Source: Oceanospirillaceae bacterium (GTDB lineage: Bacteria > Pseudomonadota > Gammaproteobacteria > Pseudomonadales > Oceanobacteraceae). From it: a stretch of 64,000 nucleotides of DNA. This document shows positions 48,485 to 56,424 of the stretch, in pieces (positions within the stretch are counted from its first letter, which is position 1; every line of letters starts with the position of its first letter). The notes beneath the pieces were generated by a model, which saw only the letters and a list, made by a program, of their open reading frames with translations, did no database searches and had not been told where the DNA came from. The translations under genes and the position numbers were made by a program. Where the stretch lies: the NCBI GenBank assembly GCA_002724925.1, contig PBQA01000013.1:62001-126000 (forward strand), read 5' to 3'.

Positions 48485-49432
48485 ATGCGCAAAATCCTCC
48501 TGACCGCGGGTTTACTGCTCAGTAGCACTCAAATTGCTCTCGCTGGCCCTCATTATCACGGCAGTCACGGCGGAAGCCCCCTCCCGGATGAATCACCAGA
48601 GACACTGCCTGTACTTATTGTTGGTGCATCGTTCGCAAACGGTAAGGCTCCATTTGATGGTGACCTGTCGTCACCCTTGCTTGGCCTTTCAGTTGGCACT
48701 GGTCAGTACATTTCGTTGGGTGATGCCTTGATCCGGAATCGCACACACAGCGGCTATGTGGTTAATGAGGCACAGGCCTCTGCAACGACCTTCGCGCGTG
48801 AGAGTTGTCGTACTGCACTCTACGCTGGTGGCTGCAGCACCGCAGAAACAGACAGTTATCAGACGCAGGTATTGCGCGCCAGTTCGCGTGTCTATTCGTT
48901 GGCTAGCGGGGCCTACAATGCTGAGTACGTTGTGGTTACGGCGCCGAACGATTGCTTGCACTCTGATGCGTTTGGTCTGCCTGAGAGTGACGCGAAGCAG
49001 TGTGACGAAGAAGACATGCAGGATGTTGCCGACCGCATGGTCGAAATCGGACAGCTGGTTATCGGTTTAGGCATGACGCCTGTTTTTGCACCCTACCCGG
49101 ACGTGAGTACTATCGACCTTGAACTCTTTCGTCAGAGCTCTTTGCTGGAGTGGACTATCTCCCCGACAGACTACCAGATGCTCAATAATATCGTCATGAC
49201 GACACTTGCATCTGATCTGCCTGACGCTCTGATTATCGATTACTGGGCGGAATATGCTCACATCGGTGATGGTATTCATCCAGACCTGGCAACGGTGGAA
49301 AATGCAGCGGACATGATTCTCGAAGGTATTGGCTATAACGTCATCGCCGAGCATCCGCGAAACAATGGTCGAGGCCATAAGCACGGGCACCATCACCGTG
49401 ATGGCCATAACAAACGTCATAATCGTCGCTGA
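48485..49432 (+). CDS. Secreted SGNH/GDSL-like protein with His-rich tail
   Basis: A 315-residue exported protein. The signal peptide is MRKILLTAGLLLSSTQIALA. The body looks like an SGNH hydrolase: LIVGASFANG at the nucleophile block (GAS instead of GDS), VVVTAPNDC near residue 155, and GDGIHPD as the closing Asp-x-x-His block. The C-terminal ~25 residues are basic and rich in His, Asn and Arg, including HKHGHHHRDGH. Start ATG at 48485 has AAGGAA upstream. An esterase role in the periplasm or outside is likely; metal binding by the tail is a guess. It stands alone. Confidence 0.7.
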   Translation: MRKILLTAGLLLSSTQIALAGPHYHGSHGGSPLPDESPETLPVLIVGASFANGKAPFDGDLSSPLLGLSVGTGQYISLGDALIRNRTHSGYVVNEAQASATTFARESCRTALYAGGCSTAETDSYQTQVLRASSRVYSLASGAYNAEYVVVTAPNDCLHSDAFGLPESDAKQCDEEDMQDVADRMVEIGQLVIGLGMTPVFAPYPDVSTIDLELFRQSSLLEWTISPTDYQMLNNIVMTTLASDLPDALIIDYWAEYAHIGDGIHPDLATVENAADMILEGIGYNVIAEHPRNNGRGHKHGHHHRDGHNKRHNRR

Positions 49433-49451
49433 TATCAACCGAAGCGATTGG

Positions 49452-50840
49452 CTACACTTCGAGGAAAGCGCTGATCTGATTCAGCGCTTTTAATCGTTCA
49501 GCGGTCCATGGATGAACGTAGCCCAGCCTGAAACAATGGCGGAACTTATTTTCAGTTGAGAACAGCGCACCCGGCGCAATAAAAATTCCCAGTTTTTTCA
49601 GTTGTGAAAACAAGGATGAGGTGTTCTGGTTTTCCTGTAATTCAACCCATAGTGTTAAACCACCTTCAGGAACATTAAACCCATCAATGTTTGGCCACAG
49701 TCGAATGGCGTCTGCGAGGATATCTCTTTGCTGACGTAATTCTTTTTGTTGTCGTTTCAGGTGTGAGTCGTAGCCGCCATCGGCCATAAACTCAGCAAGA
49801 CCATTCTGAATGCTTAAAGGGCTGGCCAACTGAGTCACCAGCTTTAACTGAAGTAACGCCTGTTGCCAGCGACCACCACTGATCCAGCCAATGCGCAAGT
49901 CGCGGGATAATGATTTAGAAAACGAACTGCAAAGAATGACGCGGTCTGTGCGGTCCTGTTTTTTTAGTGGATCTGGCGTATACGACAGTGCGGTATCCGC
50001 ATAAATATCATCTTCAATCACTGCAAAATCATGATGCTCTGCAAGCTGCAACAACTGCTGACGCTCTGCATCTGGCATAACAGCACCCGCCGGAGTAGAA
50101 AAACAGGGCGACACGATGCACGCTTTGATGGGCCATTTCTGAGCTGCCTGCCTGAGCGAGTTTATCGACATCCCCGTTAATGAAGAGGAGGGGATCTCGA
50201 TCACCTTCAACTGCAGCTGTTCAAGCAGCTGAAGCGCGCCATAAAAGCCGGGTGATTCAACCGCGACTACGTCTCCGGTTTTACAGGTTGCCATTAGTGC
50301 AAGAAACAGCGCGTTTTGACACCCTGCCGTAACAATAAAGTCTTCACTATCAAGCTGACAGCCGCGACGCAGATACCGTAGTGCGAGTTGCTGACGCAGA
50401 ACGACTGAGCCCGCCGGATCATCGTAGTAAAGATGACTCTTACCCCGCTGGCGGCGCATTACCCGATTAATCGAACGGTTGAGTATTTCCAACCCCTGCG
50501 TATTCTCGCCACCGGCACCGGGCATCAGATCAAAGGCCGCACCATGCTGCATTAAATCCATCAGCAAAGGGCTGACGCGAGCGTTCACAGGAGCATTAGG
50601 GCGGGGCGTGGCGGATACCGGAGACTCGCGCTCAGCAACGTAATACCCCGAACGAGGTCTGGCGATTACCAGTCCGCGGGCCTCCAGACGGCTCAGAGCG
50701 TGTAGCACTGTGCCTTTGGCAAGCGTATACCTGTCGCATAACACCCGTACCGACGGCAACCTATCACCAGTACTCAGCCTGCCCTCAGCGATCTGCTCAG
50801 CCAGTGCGTCTTCAAGCACCTGATATTGATGAATCTTCAT
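49452..50840 (-). CDS. MocR-type regulator (GntR helix-turn-helix + aminotransferase-like)
   Basis: A 462-residue MocR/GabR-family regulator. The N-terminal ~70 residues are a GntR winged helix (LSTGDRLPSVRVLCDRY, AKGTVLHALSRLEARGLV). The rest is a class I aminotransferase fold with the PLP lysine in CSSFSKSLSRDLRIGW. Such proteins sense amines or PLP and usually control a divergent neighbour. Here the neighbour is ccoG across a 124-bp gap. The target could also be elsewhere. Confidence 0.9.
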   Translation of the reverse strand: MKIHQYQVLEDALAEQIAEGRLSTGDRLPSVRVLCDRYTLAKGTVLHALSRLEARGLVIARPRSGYYVAERESPVSATPRPNAPVNARVSPLLMDLMQHGAAFDLMPGAGGENTQGLEILNRSINRVMRRQRGKSHLYYDDPAGSVVLRQQLALRYLRRGCQLDSEDFIVTAGCQNALFLALMATCKTGDVVAVESPGFYGALQLLEQLQLKVIEIPSSSLTGMSINSLRQAAQKWPIKACIVSPCFSTPAGAVMPDAERQQLLQLAEHHDFAVIEDDIYADTALSYTPDPLKKQDRTDRVILCSSFSKSLSRDLRIGWISGGRWQQALLQLKLVTQLASPLSIQNGLAEFMADGGYDSHLKRQQKELRQQRDILADAIRLWPNIDGFNVPEGGLTLWVELQENQNTSSLFSQLKKLGIFIAPGALFSTENKFRHCFRLGYVHPWTAERLKALNQISAFLEV

Positions 50841-50964
50841 GACTCAACTGTACCACTTAAAGTTTAAAAAAGTGTGCCTTATATGATACAGATTGTGAGC
50901 GTAACCTCACCTCATAGTAGGTCGTCAAACAGAGAGAACTCTGTGATCTTAGGAGGTAACAGGT
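50841..50964. promoter_or_regulatory. Divergent control region between the MocR gene and ccoG
   Basis: CTGTACC (50848-50854) and GATACAG (50885-50891) form an inverted pair with one mismatch. GTGAG/CTCAC (50895-50910) is a second small dyad. The AGGAGGT at 50951-50957 is a near-perfect ribosome site for ccoG. No FNR-type TTGAT-N4-ATCAA was seen. Confidence 0.35.
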
Positions 50965-52287
50965 ATGCAAAGAATCCCCGCTCTGGACATCACCCCAGCG
51001 CAGTCTGGAGAGAAAATACACGTCCGATTGTTCTCCGGGCGCTTTCAGACATTGCGTCGCACGATCAGCTGGCCCCTGTTGCTCGCCTATTTCGGCCTGG
51101 CGTGGATCAATATTAACGGTCAGCAAGCACTGCTATTTTCCTTTGAACATCGCAGGCTGTACTTCTTTGGTACTCAGTGGGGTTGGTACGACTTCCCGAT
51201 ACTTGCTGGCATTCTGGTTATTTCAGCCATCGCGCTGTTTGCGGCGTCGGCCGTGGTGGGGCGAATCTGGTGCGGTACTGCCTGTCCGCAAAGTGTGTGG
51301 ACCTGGCTATTTCTGCGCATCGAAGAATTCACCGAAGGCCCGGCCTGGACGCGTAAGCGCATGGACGAAAAAGGCCTGACCACAGGGCAGCGCCTGCGTC
51401 GGATCAGTAAGCATGCGCTCTGGTTGCTACTGGCCGCCGCGACTGCCATCACCTTCACTGGCTACTTTGTGCCGATAAGAGAACTGGTGCCTGACATTGT
51501 ATTGGGTGAGGCAAGCATAGCGACTGGCATCTGGTTGACCACCATGAGCGCGTTAACTTACCTGAACGCCGGGCTGGTGCGTGAAAAAATATGCTTGCAC
51601 GCCTGCCCGTATTCGCGTTTTCAGAGCGTGATGTTTGACGACAACACTCGCACCGTTACCTACGACAAAACACGCGACAGCGACTGCATTGATTGCAGCC
51701 TCTGTGTGCAGGTGTGCCCAACCGGGATTGATATTCGCGATGGCTTACAGGCCGCCTGCATCGACTGCGGTGCCTGCATTGACGCCTGCAACAGCGTGAT
51801 GGATAAAATTAAAAAACCACGAGGGCTAATTACCTACAACTCGGTAGAAAAGATCCGCACCGGTAAAAGCCCTATCCTGCGAACACGCACTCTGGCCTAC
51901 GGCGTCGTGATTAGTGTGGCTGTCGCTATTCTGGGTAGCTTTATCGCCCAGCGTGATAGCATCGTCGTCGACATCGAACGTGACCGGCAACAGCTCTACT
52001 ACCAGACCGTTAATGACCAAACCTGCAACAGCTACCAGCTCGAAGTGGAATACTTCGCAGCGGGCAGTCACCGCGTTGATGTGGCGATACAAGGCCTTAC
52101 ACATGCAGAACTGACCGGGCCTGCAACACTGCTGGTACCAGATAATGGCGTCGCAACACAACAGTATCAGGTGTGTGTAGAAACTTCGGCCCTGAACCGG
52201 ACAGGCTATCGTAATGATATTGAGTTTGTTATTACGGCGGGGGATGAACAAGTGAGCCGTGGCACGACGTTTATTGCGGGGTGGTAA
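50965..52287 (+). CDS. ccoG: Cytochrome c oxidase accessory protein CcoG (RdxA/FixG type)
   Basis: A membrane-bound ferredoxin-like protein that, in the family, handles copper for cbb3 oxidase assembly. The 440-residue sequence has four or five hydrophobic helices. WCGTACPQSVWTWLFLRIEE and LHACPYSRFQSVMFD are the family's cysteine motifs. Two 4Fe-4S sites are CIDCSLCVQVCP and CIDCGACIDAC. The C-terminal ~120 residues are an Ig-like periplasmic domain. No ccoNOPQ, ccoS or ccoI lies nearby, so it is separated from the oxidase it would serve. Confidence 0.92.
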   Translation: MQRIPALDITPAQSGEKIHVRLFSGRFQTLRRTISWPLLLAYFGLAWININGQQALLFSFEHRRLYFFGTQWGWYDFPILAGILVISAIALFAASAVVGRIWCGTACPQSVWTWLFLRIEEFTEGPAWTRKRMDEKGLTTGQRLRRISKHALWLLLAAATAITFTGYFVPIRELVPDIVLGEASIATGIWLTTMSALTYLNAGLVREKICLHACPYSRFQSVMFDDNTRTVTYDKTRDSDCIDCSLCVQVCPTGIDIRDGLQAACIDCGACIDACNSVMDKIKKPRGLITYNSVEKIRTGKSPILRTRTLAYGVVISVAVAILGSFIAQRDSIVVDIERDRQQLYYQTVNDQTCNSYQLEVEYFAAGSHRVDVAIQGLTHAELTGPATLLVPDNGVATQQYQVCVETSALNRTGYRNDIEFVITAGDEQVSRGTTFIAGW

Positions 52288-52363
52288 ACTGCCTTATCGT
52301 TATACATGGCGCTTCCCGTCAGGTAGAGTGTTACCAGTGATGTAGTAAGGAGTGTCGCTTGTA

Positions 52364-54046
52364 ATGGATTACCAGACGGGCAAGTTTTACAGCCATAACG
52401 TCAGCGATGTAATTAGTCGCTATGACGCTATCGATAGCCCGATATCGAAGTATTTTTCATTGGCATTTCCAAAGCCTGCTTCGCAGATTCTGGATGTTGG
52501 TTGTGGTACCGGACGTGATCTCCGTGCGCTGCTTGCTGCAGGGTATAACGCGTTTGGTATTGAGCCTGTCGAAGAGCTGAGACAGGCGGCAATTCAACGT
52601 TATCCATCTCTTTCCGGTTGTCTTCGGTCTGGCGCGCTCCCCGGGTTTTCAGTAGATGACAAGTACGATGGCATACTATGCAGTGCAGTCCTTATGCACA
52701 TTCCTCAAGGTCAGCAGCTAGAGGCATTTCTTGATATCAGAAACCTCCTGAAAGTAGGAGGTCGCTTACTACTCTCGATTCCTGCTACCAGAGACGACCT
52801 TGATGAAGAGTTCCGTGATCCCGATGGACGCCTCTTTGTTCCTACTGATCCCGAACGAATTCGCTTAATCGCTGAGCAGATCGGCTTCACTTTTATCAGT
52901 CATAGCAATGACGAAGATGCTCTCGGGCGTTCAGGCTACTCGTGGAATACCCTGATTTTTGAGAAGTCCAGTGAGGCGAATCGTCCTTTAGATCGTATTG
53001 AATCCGTTCTAAGAAACGACAGGAAAGTGGCTACCTACAAGCTAGCGTTACTACGGGCGTTCTGTGACATCGCAGAGCGTGACGAGAATGCCGTGAACTG
53101 GTTTCCTGATGGTTATGTTGGGATGCCAATTGAAGCCTTGGCAGAGTGTTGGCTAGCCTATTACTGGCCACTGATCTCAGCTTCTGAACATATTCCGCAA
53201 AGCACAACTGATCACCCAGGTTCACAAAGGGCGATCACTTTCCGCGCGGCGCTCAGCGATCTCAACTGCTTATGTCGGGACTATTTTGACCCCGACCCTG
53301 ATGTTGCATACACCCTGTTTGTTTTAGCGTGGAAGAAGGGAACCTTAACCAATGATATTGCTCGTCAGTTAAGAGCCGTTTTGTCTGCAATAAAAACGGC
53401 GTTGAGGGATGGTCCAGTTAAGCATGCGGCTCAAGGTGGAATGTTCCGGTATCAGTCGGGGCTGGTGATGTTGCATGTGGATCTATGGAGAGAGTTTTGC
53501 CTCTCCAGCCACTGGATTCGCGATTCGCTAATACTGCGTTGGTCAGAACTCTGTGAAAAATTTTCAATGTCGAAAGATCCATCAATTCAACGGGGTGCCA
53601 CGTTATCTTATCTGTTAAAAGAAGGGCTACCAGAGCGCGAGCAGGGTATAGCCCGGCGTATGTATGAAGAACGTGAAAATCTATCTTGTGTGTGGAGTGA
53701 TAAGAAAATTACTCTGGCAACGATGGATGTAGACCACGCATTGCCTTTCTCTCTCTGGCGCAATAATGATTTATGGAATCTCTTACCAGCTGCAAGAACA
53801 GTGAATAACGAGAAGCGTGATAAAATACCGACGCCCGAGCTCTTACGTAGTCGAAAAGAAGCCATCGTCGATGTCTGGCAGTTTGCCAATGAAATCGAGC
53901 CCAAAGTCTTTCAGTTTGAAGTAGAGAGAACATTAGGTAAATTCCATGAGTCGCGTTGGGAACAGGAGCTTTTTCAATATATGTCTGAAAGAGCGGCTGT
54001 TGCGATTTATCGGCGAGGCGAGACTGCGTGGAATTATGGTCTTTGA
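52364..54046 (+). CDS. SAM methyltransferase-HNH nuclease fusion, possible defence protein
   Basis: A 560-residue fusion. Residues about 30-200 form a class I SAM methyltransferase with motif I LDVGCGTGRD (44-52). A middle helical region follows (about 210-430; KLALLRAFCDIAERD). The C-terminus is an HNH-type nuclease: CVWSDKK near 442, DVDHALPFSLW with Asp457-His458, WNLLP near 471, and NNEKRDK near 481. The single Cys is atypical of zinc-bound HNH forms. I prefer the ATG at 52364, with AAGGAG upstream; a GTG at 52352 is possible. A methyltransferase and nuclease in one chain suggest restriction-like defence or DNA/RNA processing, but no function is established. Confidence 0.75.
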   Translation: MDYQTGKFYSHNVSDVISRYDAIDSPISKYFSLAFPKPASQILDVGCGTGRDLRALLAAGYNAFGIEPVEELRQAAIQRYPSLSGCLRSGALPGFSVDDKYDGILCSAVLMHIPQGQQLEAFLDIRNLLKVGGRLLLSIPATRDDLDEEFRDPDGRLFVPTDPERIRLIAEQIGFTFISHSNDEDALGRSGYSWNTLIFEKSSEANRPLDRIESVLRNDRKVATYKLALLRAFCDIAERDENAVNWFPDGYVGMPIEALAECWLAYYWPLISASEHIPQSTTDHPGSQRAITFRAALSDLNCLCRDYFDPDPDVAYTLFVLAWKKGTLTNDIARQLRAVLSAIKTALRDGPVKHAAQGGMFRYQSGLVMLHVDLWREFCLSSHWIRDSLILRWSELCEKFSMSKDPSIQRGATLSYLLKEGLPEREQGIARRMYEERENLSCVWSDKKITLATMDVDHALPFSLWRNNDLWNLLPAARTVNNEKRDKIPTPELLRSRKEAIVDVWQFANEIEPKVFQFEVERTLGKFHESRWEQELFQYMSERAAVAIYRRGETAWNYGL

Positions 54047-54075
54047 GAGCACACTTTGAGGTTTAGCTACTGGTC

Positions 54076-54096
54076 GTAGGGTGCGCACTGCGCACC
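54076..54096 (+). repeat. REP-like palindrome, left copy
   Basis: GTAGGGTGCGCACTGCGCACC: a GTAGG-type head followed by a GGTGCGCA/TGCGCACC dyad with one mismatch at the centre. This is the layout of REP elements mobilised by RAYT (TnpA-REP) transposases. The matching copy lies at 56321-56341 in the opposite orientation. No RAYT gene is in the window. Confidence 0.65.
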
Positions 54097-54108
54097 AATC
54101 GTGTTTGG

Positions 54109-54915
54109 TCAGTTCTGCTCTTCGGTTTGTTTTGCCTTCTCAGAGGCTTCTCTTTTGAAATCCAGGTATGAACCTGTCTCTGCTTCTCGCTTCCATATCA
54201 GAGGCTCCATGGCTACGCCTTGATTTATATCTTTCGATACTGATGCGGCAATGGCCTTCTCCCTCTTAACCCAGTCAGGAAAGTCGATCTGGACGGTTTG
54301 CATGATGGAGGTGCAGTAGTCTTTTACTGTTTCGAGGTGATCCCGAACATCTGTGTTATTCGTAACGCCAAAGGTGAACTGTAGATAGTGGTTTTCTGTG
54401 ATCGGTGTTATCCAAACATAGTCTTGGGAGTCAGCAGTCGCACAGTATTCGATGTCATTAACATAGAACAGGTAGTTAGCATCGTTTATAGAAACATGCT
54501 TGCACTCTTTCAATGCAGTGACATTTAAGTAGTAAGAATCATCATCGAATCGCTTGTGATTCTCCAAGGTTATGGTTTCTTGTAGCTGTTCGGGAATAAA
54601 GAAGTTTTGACCTTTGTTTCCTTTTACGATAGCTAAGTTTACGTAAATATGTGACTTCTCTGATTGCCTCAGAACTGTGCCCTTGATATCCCATCTTGTT
54701 CTGAAATAACTGTGATACCCAATTGAATTGCCATCGTGCTGATACTGTTCCTGGTCAAATATGTTGATGTTATCGGGAAAATTTTCTTGTTCGCCCCATT
54801 TGGTCAACACAGAGTTCAACTTTATCGAAACTTTTATATCCGAAAGATTGAAAGAGCGTTGTGGGGCACTCTTTAAACTAGGGAAACGGATTTTGCCAAA
54901 AATAGGGTAAGACAT
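54109..54915 (-). CDS. Unknown protein, possible immunity partner of the upstream gene
   Basis: A 268-residue protein I do not recognise. It has no signal peptide and no membrane helix. The sequence is rich in Asn, Tyr, Asp and Lys, with alternating strand-like segments in the middle (YLNVTALKECKHVSINDANY) and a charged helical C-terminus ending TEEQN. It starts three bases after the stop of the HEKGH gene, so translation is almost certainly coupled. Size, acidity and coupling fit an immunity protein of the Tli or DUF1795 type, but this is inference. Base composition is visibly AT-richer than the flanking genes. Confidence 0.6.
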   Translation of the reverse strand: MSYPIFGKIRFPSLKSAPQRSFNLSDIKVSIKLNSVLTKWGEQENFPDNINIFDQEQYQHDGNSIGYHSYFRTRWDIKGTVLRQSEKSHIYVNLAIVKGNKGQNFFIPEQLQETITLENHKRFDDDSYYLNVTALKECKHVSINDANYLFYVNDIEYCATADSQDYVWITPITENHYLQFTFGVTNNTDVRDHLETVKDYCTSIMQTVQIDFPDWVKREKAIAASVSKDINQGVAMEPLIWKREAETGSYLDFKREASEKAKQTEEQN

Positions 54916-54918
54916 GCT

Positions 54919-56142
54919 TTAGGCTCGGTGGCGAAGCTTTTGGATCGTGTGGTCAATCATATCACCACCATTCTCGATTACTTTTGAATTGGCTCCGAAG
55001 TTAGACATAACCAGTGCAGCCCACCCGGTCGCAAACGATACAGCTTGAACAGATAGCGCTGCTTCCGGTATCAGGTAAGGGCTAGCCCCTACGGCTGCCA
55101 TCATTGTACGTTTGAAACCAGTGGCAGTAAGTTGGCCAGGTGTCAGGTTGCGCAGGCCGTTTTCTCCTTGCTCTTTCATCTGCCGTGCTGATACATGAAT
55201 CTCACTGATGGCGTTTCCTGTTCCCCAGGTTTGTGACAGATTCAGCTCGTTCATAAGCGGGCGCTGTGGGGCTAGTTGCATGCCCGCTTTCTTACGGTAA
55301 TGGTCGATGACAGAGAGGTTCATCGTTGGGTTGGCATAGAATACTTTCTGTTTACCCAGGTTTTCGATCTCTTTCGGTGAAAGCTCCTTCAGCGCGATCT
55401 GTAGTGCACGTTTGAAAAGCGCATGGCCTTTCTCATGCAGTGTCCAGTTAAGCTCTTTACCAGCTCTCGCTTCAATACGGATTATCTGAGCAAGCTTCTT
55501 GGCGTTTTCAGATCCACCTTTGGTATTTACGATTGATGCGTCGAATACTTCTCGGAAATCTGATCCGATTCCTGTGCCAATATCGTTGTAGAAAATGGTG
55601 AAGTCACTATTTTCTAAGGTGGCTTTAGTGGTCTCTGGTTTGTAGCCACGTTCGATAAATGCTGGCATCTGCGAGGTTGCACTCAGGATGTCCGCGAACC
55701 CACCATTAACAGCAATGTGGTCCGAATGAATTCTGGATGTCTCTTTAGCTTCCCAAACGCCTTTACTGGAACCTTTGAATGCGACTTGATACAAGCCAGC
55801 TTTGTCTTTTGAGCGGCTTCTTACGACGTCATAGTCCTGAATAAACACACATCCATTAGCCATGCTGTAGCTGATATAGCCGCCGTCAAGCTCAAGCTTG
55901 TGTTCGGTCGGTTTGAATCGGCTAACTCTACTGCGGAGCAGTCCATGGCGGTTATTGAGACTGTCGAGTTGGGATAACAGGTAGCCTGCGTGGTAGTCAG
56001 TCTTGGCTTTGTTTTTCAGGCGATTGTAGTTTGAGTGTTCGCTCTTTGGGACGAACACTTTCATCCCTTGATCAGGCGGGCTGATTTGCTTCCATGGCTG
56101 GCCTTGAAAGGTTGCTTCATTCCCTTTAATACTGACTTCCAT
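54919..56142 (-). CDS. Putative effector with HEKGH motif
   Basis: A 407-residue protein from the ATG at 56142, which has AAGGGAAG just upstream; a longer reading from 56223 lacks this. The core (about 140-290) resembles toxin-type alpha/beta hydrolases: FTIFYNDIGTGIGSDF, ELNWTLHEKGHALFKRAL and KVFYANPTMNLS. At the nucleophile elbow, where such lipases have HSxGG, it reads HEKGH (residues 236-240), which is also a zincin HExxH pattern. Near residues 346-383 is a hydrophobic stretch (about two helices). There is no signal peptide. It is probably delivered by, or takes part in, interbacterial conflict together with the next gene. Base composition is AT-rich. Confidence 0.6.
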   Translation of the reverse strand: MEVSIKGNEATFQGQPWKQISPPDQGMKVFVPKSEHSNYNRLKNKAKTDYHAGYLLSQLDSLNNRHGLLRSRVSRFKPTEHKLELDGGYISYSMANGCVFIQDYDVVRSRSKDKAGLYQVAFKGSSKGVWEAKETSRIHSDHIAVNGGFADILSATSQMPAFIERGYKPETTKATLENSDFTIFYNDIGTGIGSDFREVFDASIVNTKGGSENAKKLAQIIRIEARAGKELNWTLHEKGHALFKRALQIALKELSPKEIENLGKQKVFYANPTMNLSVIDHYRKKAGMQLAPQRPLMNELNLSQTWGTGNAISEIHVSARQMKEQGENGLRNLTPGQLTATGFKRTMMAAVGASPYLIPEAALSVQAVSFATGWAALVMSNFGANSKVIENGGDMIDHTIQKLRHRA

Positions 56143-56320
56143 ATCGCTTCCCTTGATGTTGTCTGGATATAGCGTGACCTTAACACAGCGTCTGGTATAG
56201 GTTAAGTTTGGCCTGACAGTCATGGTAGGAGATGTGATGCTGGTCTGCTAGGCTAGATAAATCTGCCGATTCTGACGCTGTTTGGCTAGTTCCATCTTAT
56301 CGTCACCAAGCTAGATGGCC

Positions 56321-56341
56321 GGTGTGCAATGCACACCCTAC
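56321..56341 (-). repeat. REP-like palindrome, right copy (inverted)
   Basis: GGTGTGCAATGCACACCCTAC is, read on the minus strand, GTAGGGTG followed by a dyad, the same plan as the copy at 54076-54096 with compensating changes in the stem. The two copies flank the effector-partner pair and face opposite ways. Confidence 0.65.
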
Positions 56342-56381
56342 GGTTCATTCGATCAGATCTCTTTATAAATGAAACACAGTC

Positions 56382-56413
56382 GGGGATATGATCCCCTCCT
56401 GCAGAGAGGAGGG
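56382..56413. other. Alternative hairpins downstream of mtnC
   Basis: GGGGAT-ATG-ATCCCC (56382-56396) and CCCTCCT/AGGAGGG (56394-56413) share the C run, so only one can form. They lie 12 bases beyond the mtnC stop on the minus strand. No T tract follows, so a terminator role is uncertain. Confidence 0.4.
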
Positions 56414-56424
56414 CAGTCGGGTAC

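Noticed and set aside
54919-56142. Type VI secretion context for the HEKGH protein
   Set aside because: No vgrG, hcp, PAAR or tss gene is in the window, so a delivery system cannot be claimed.
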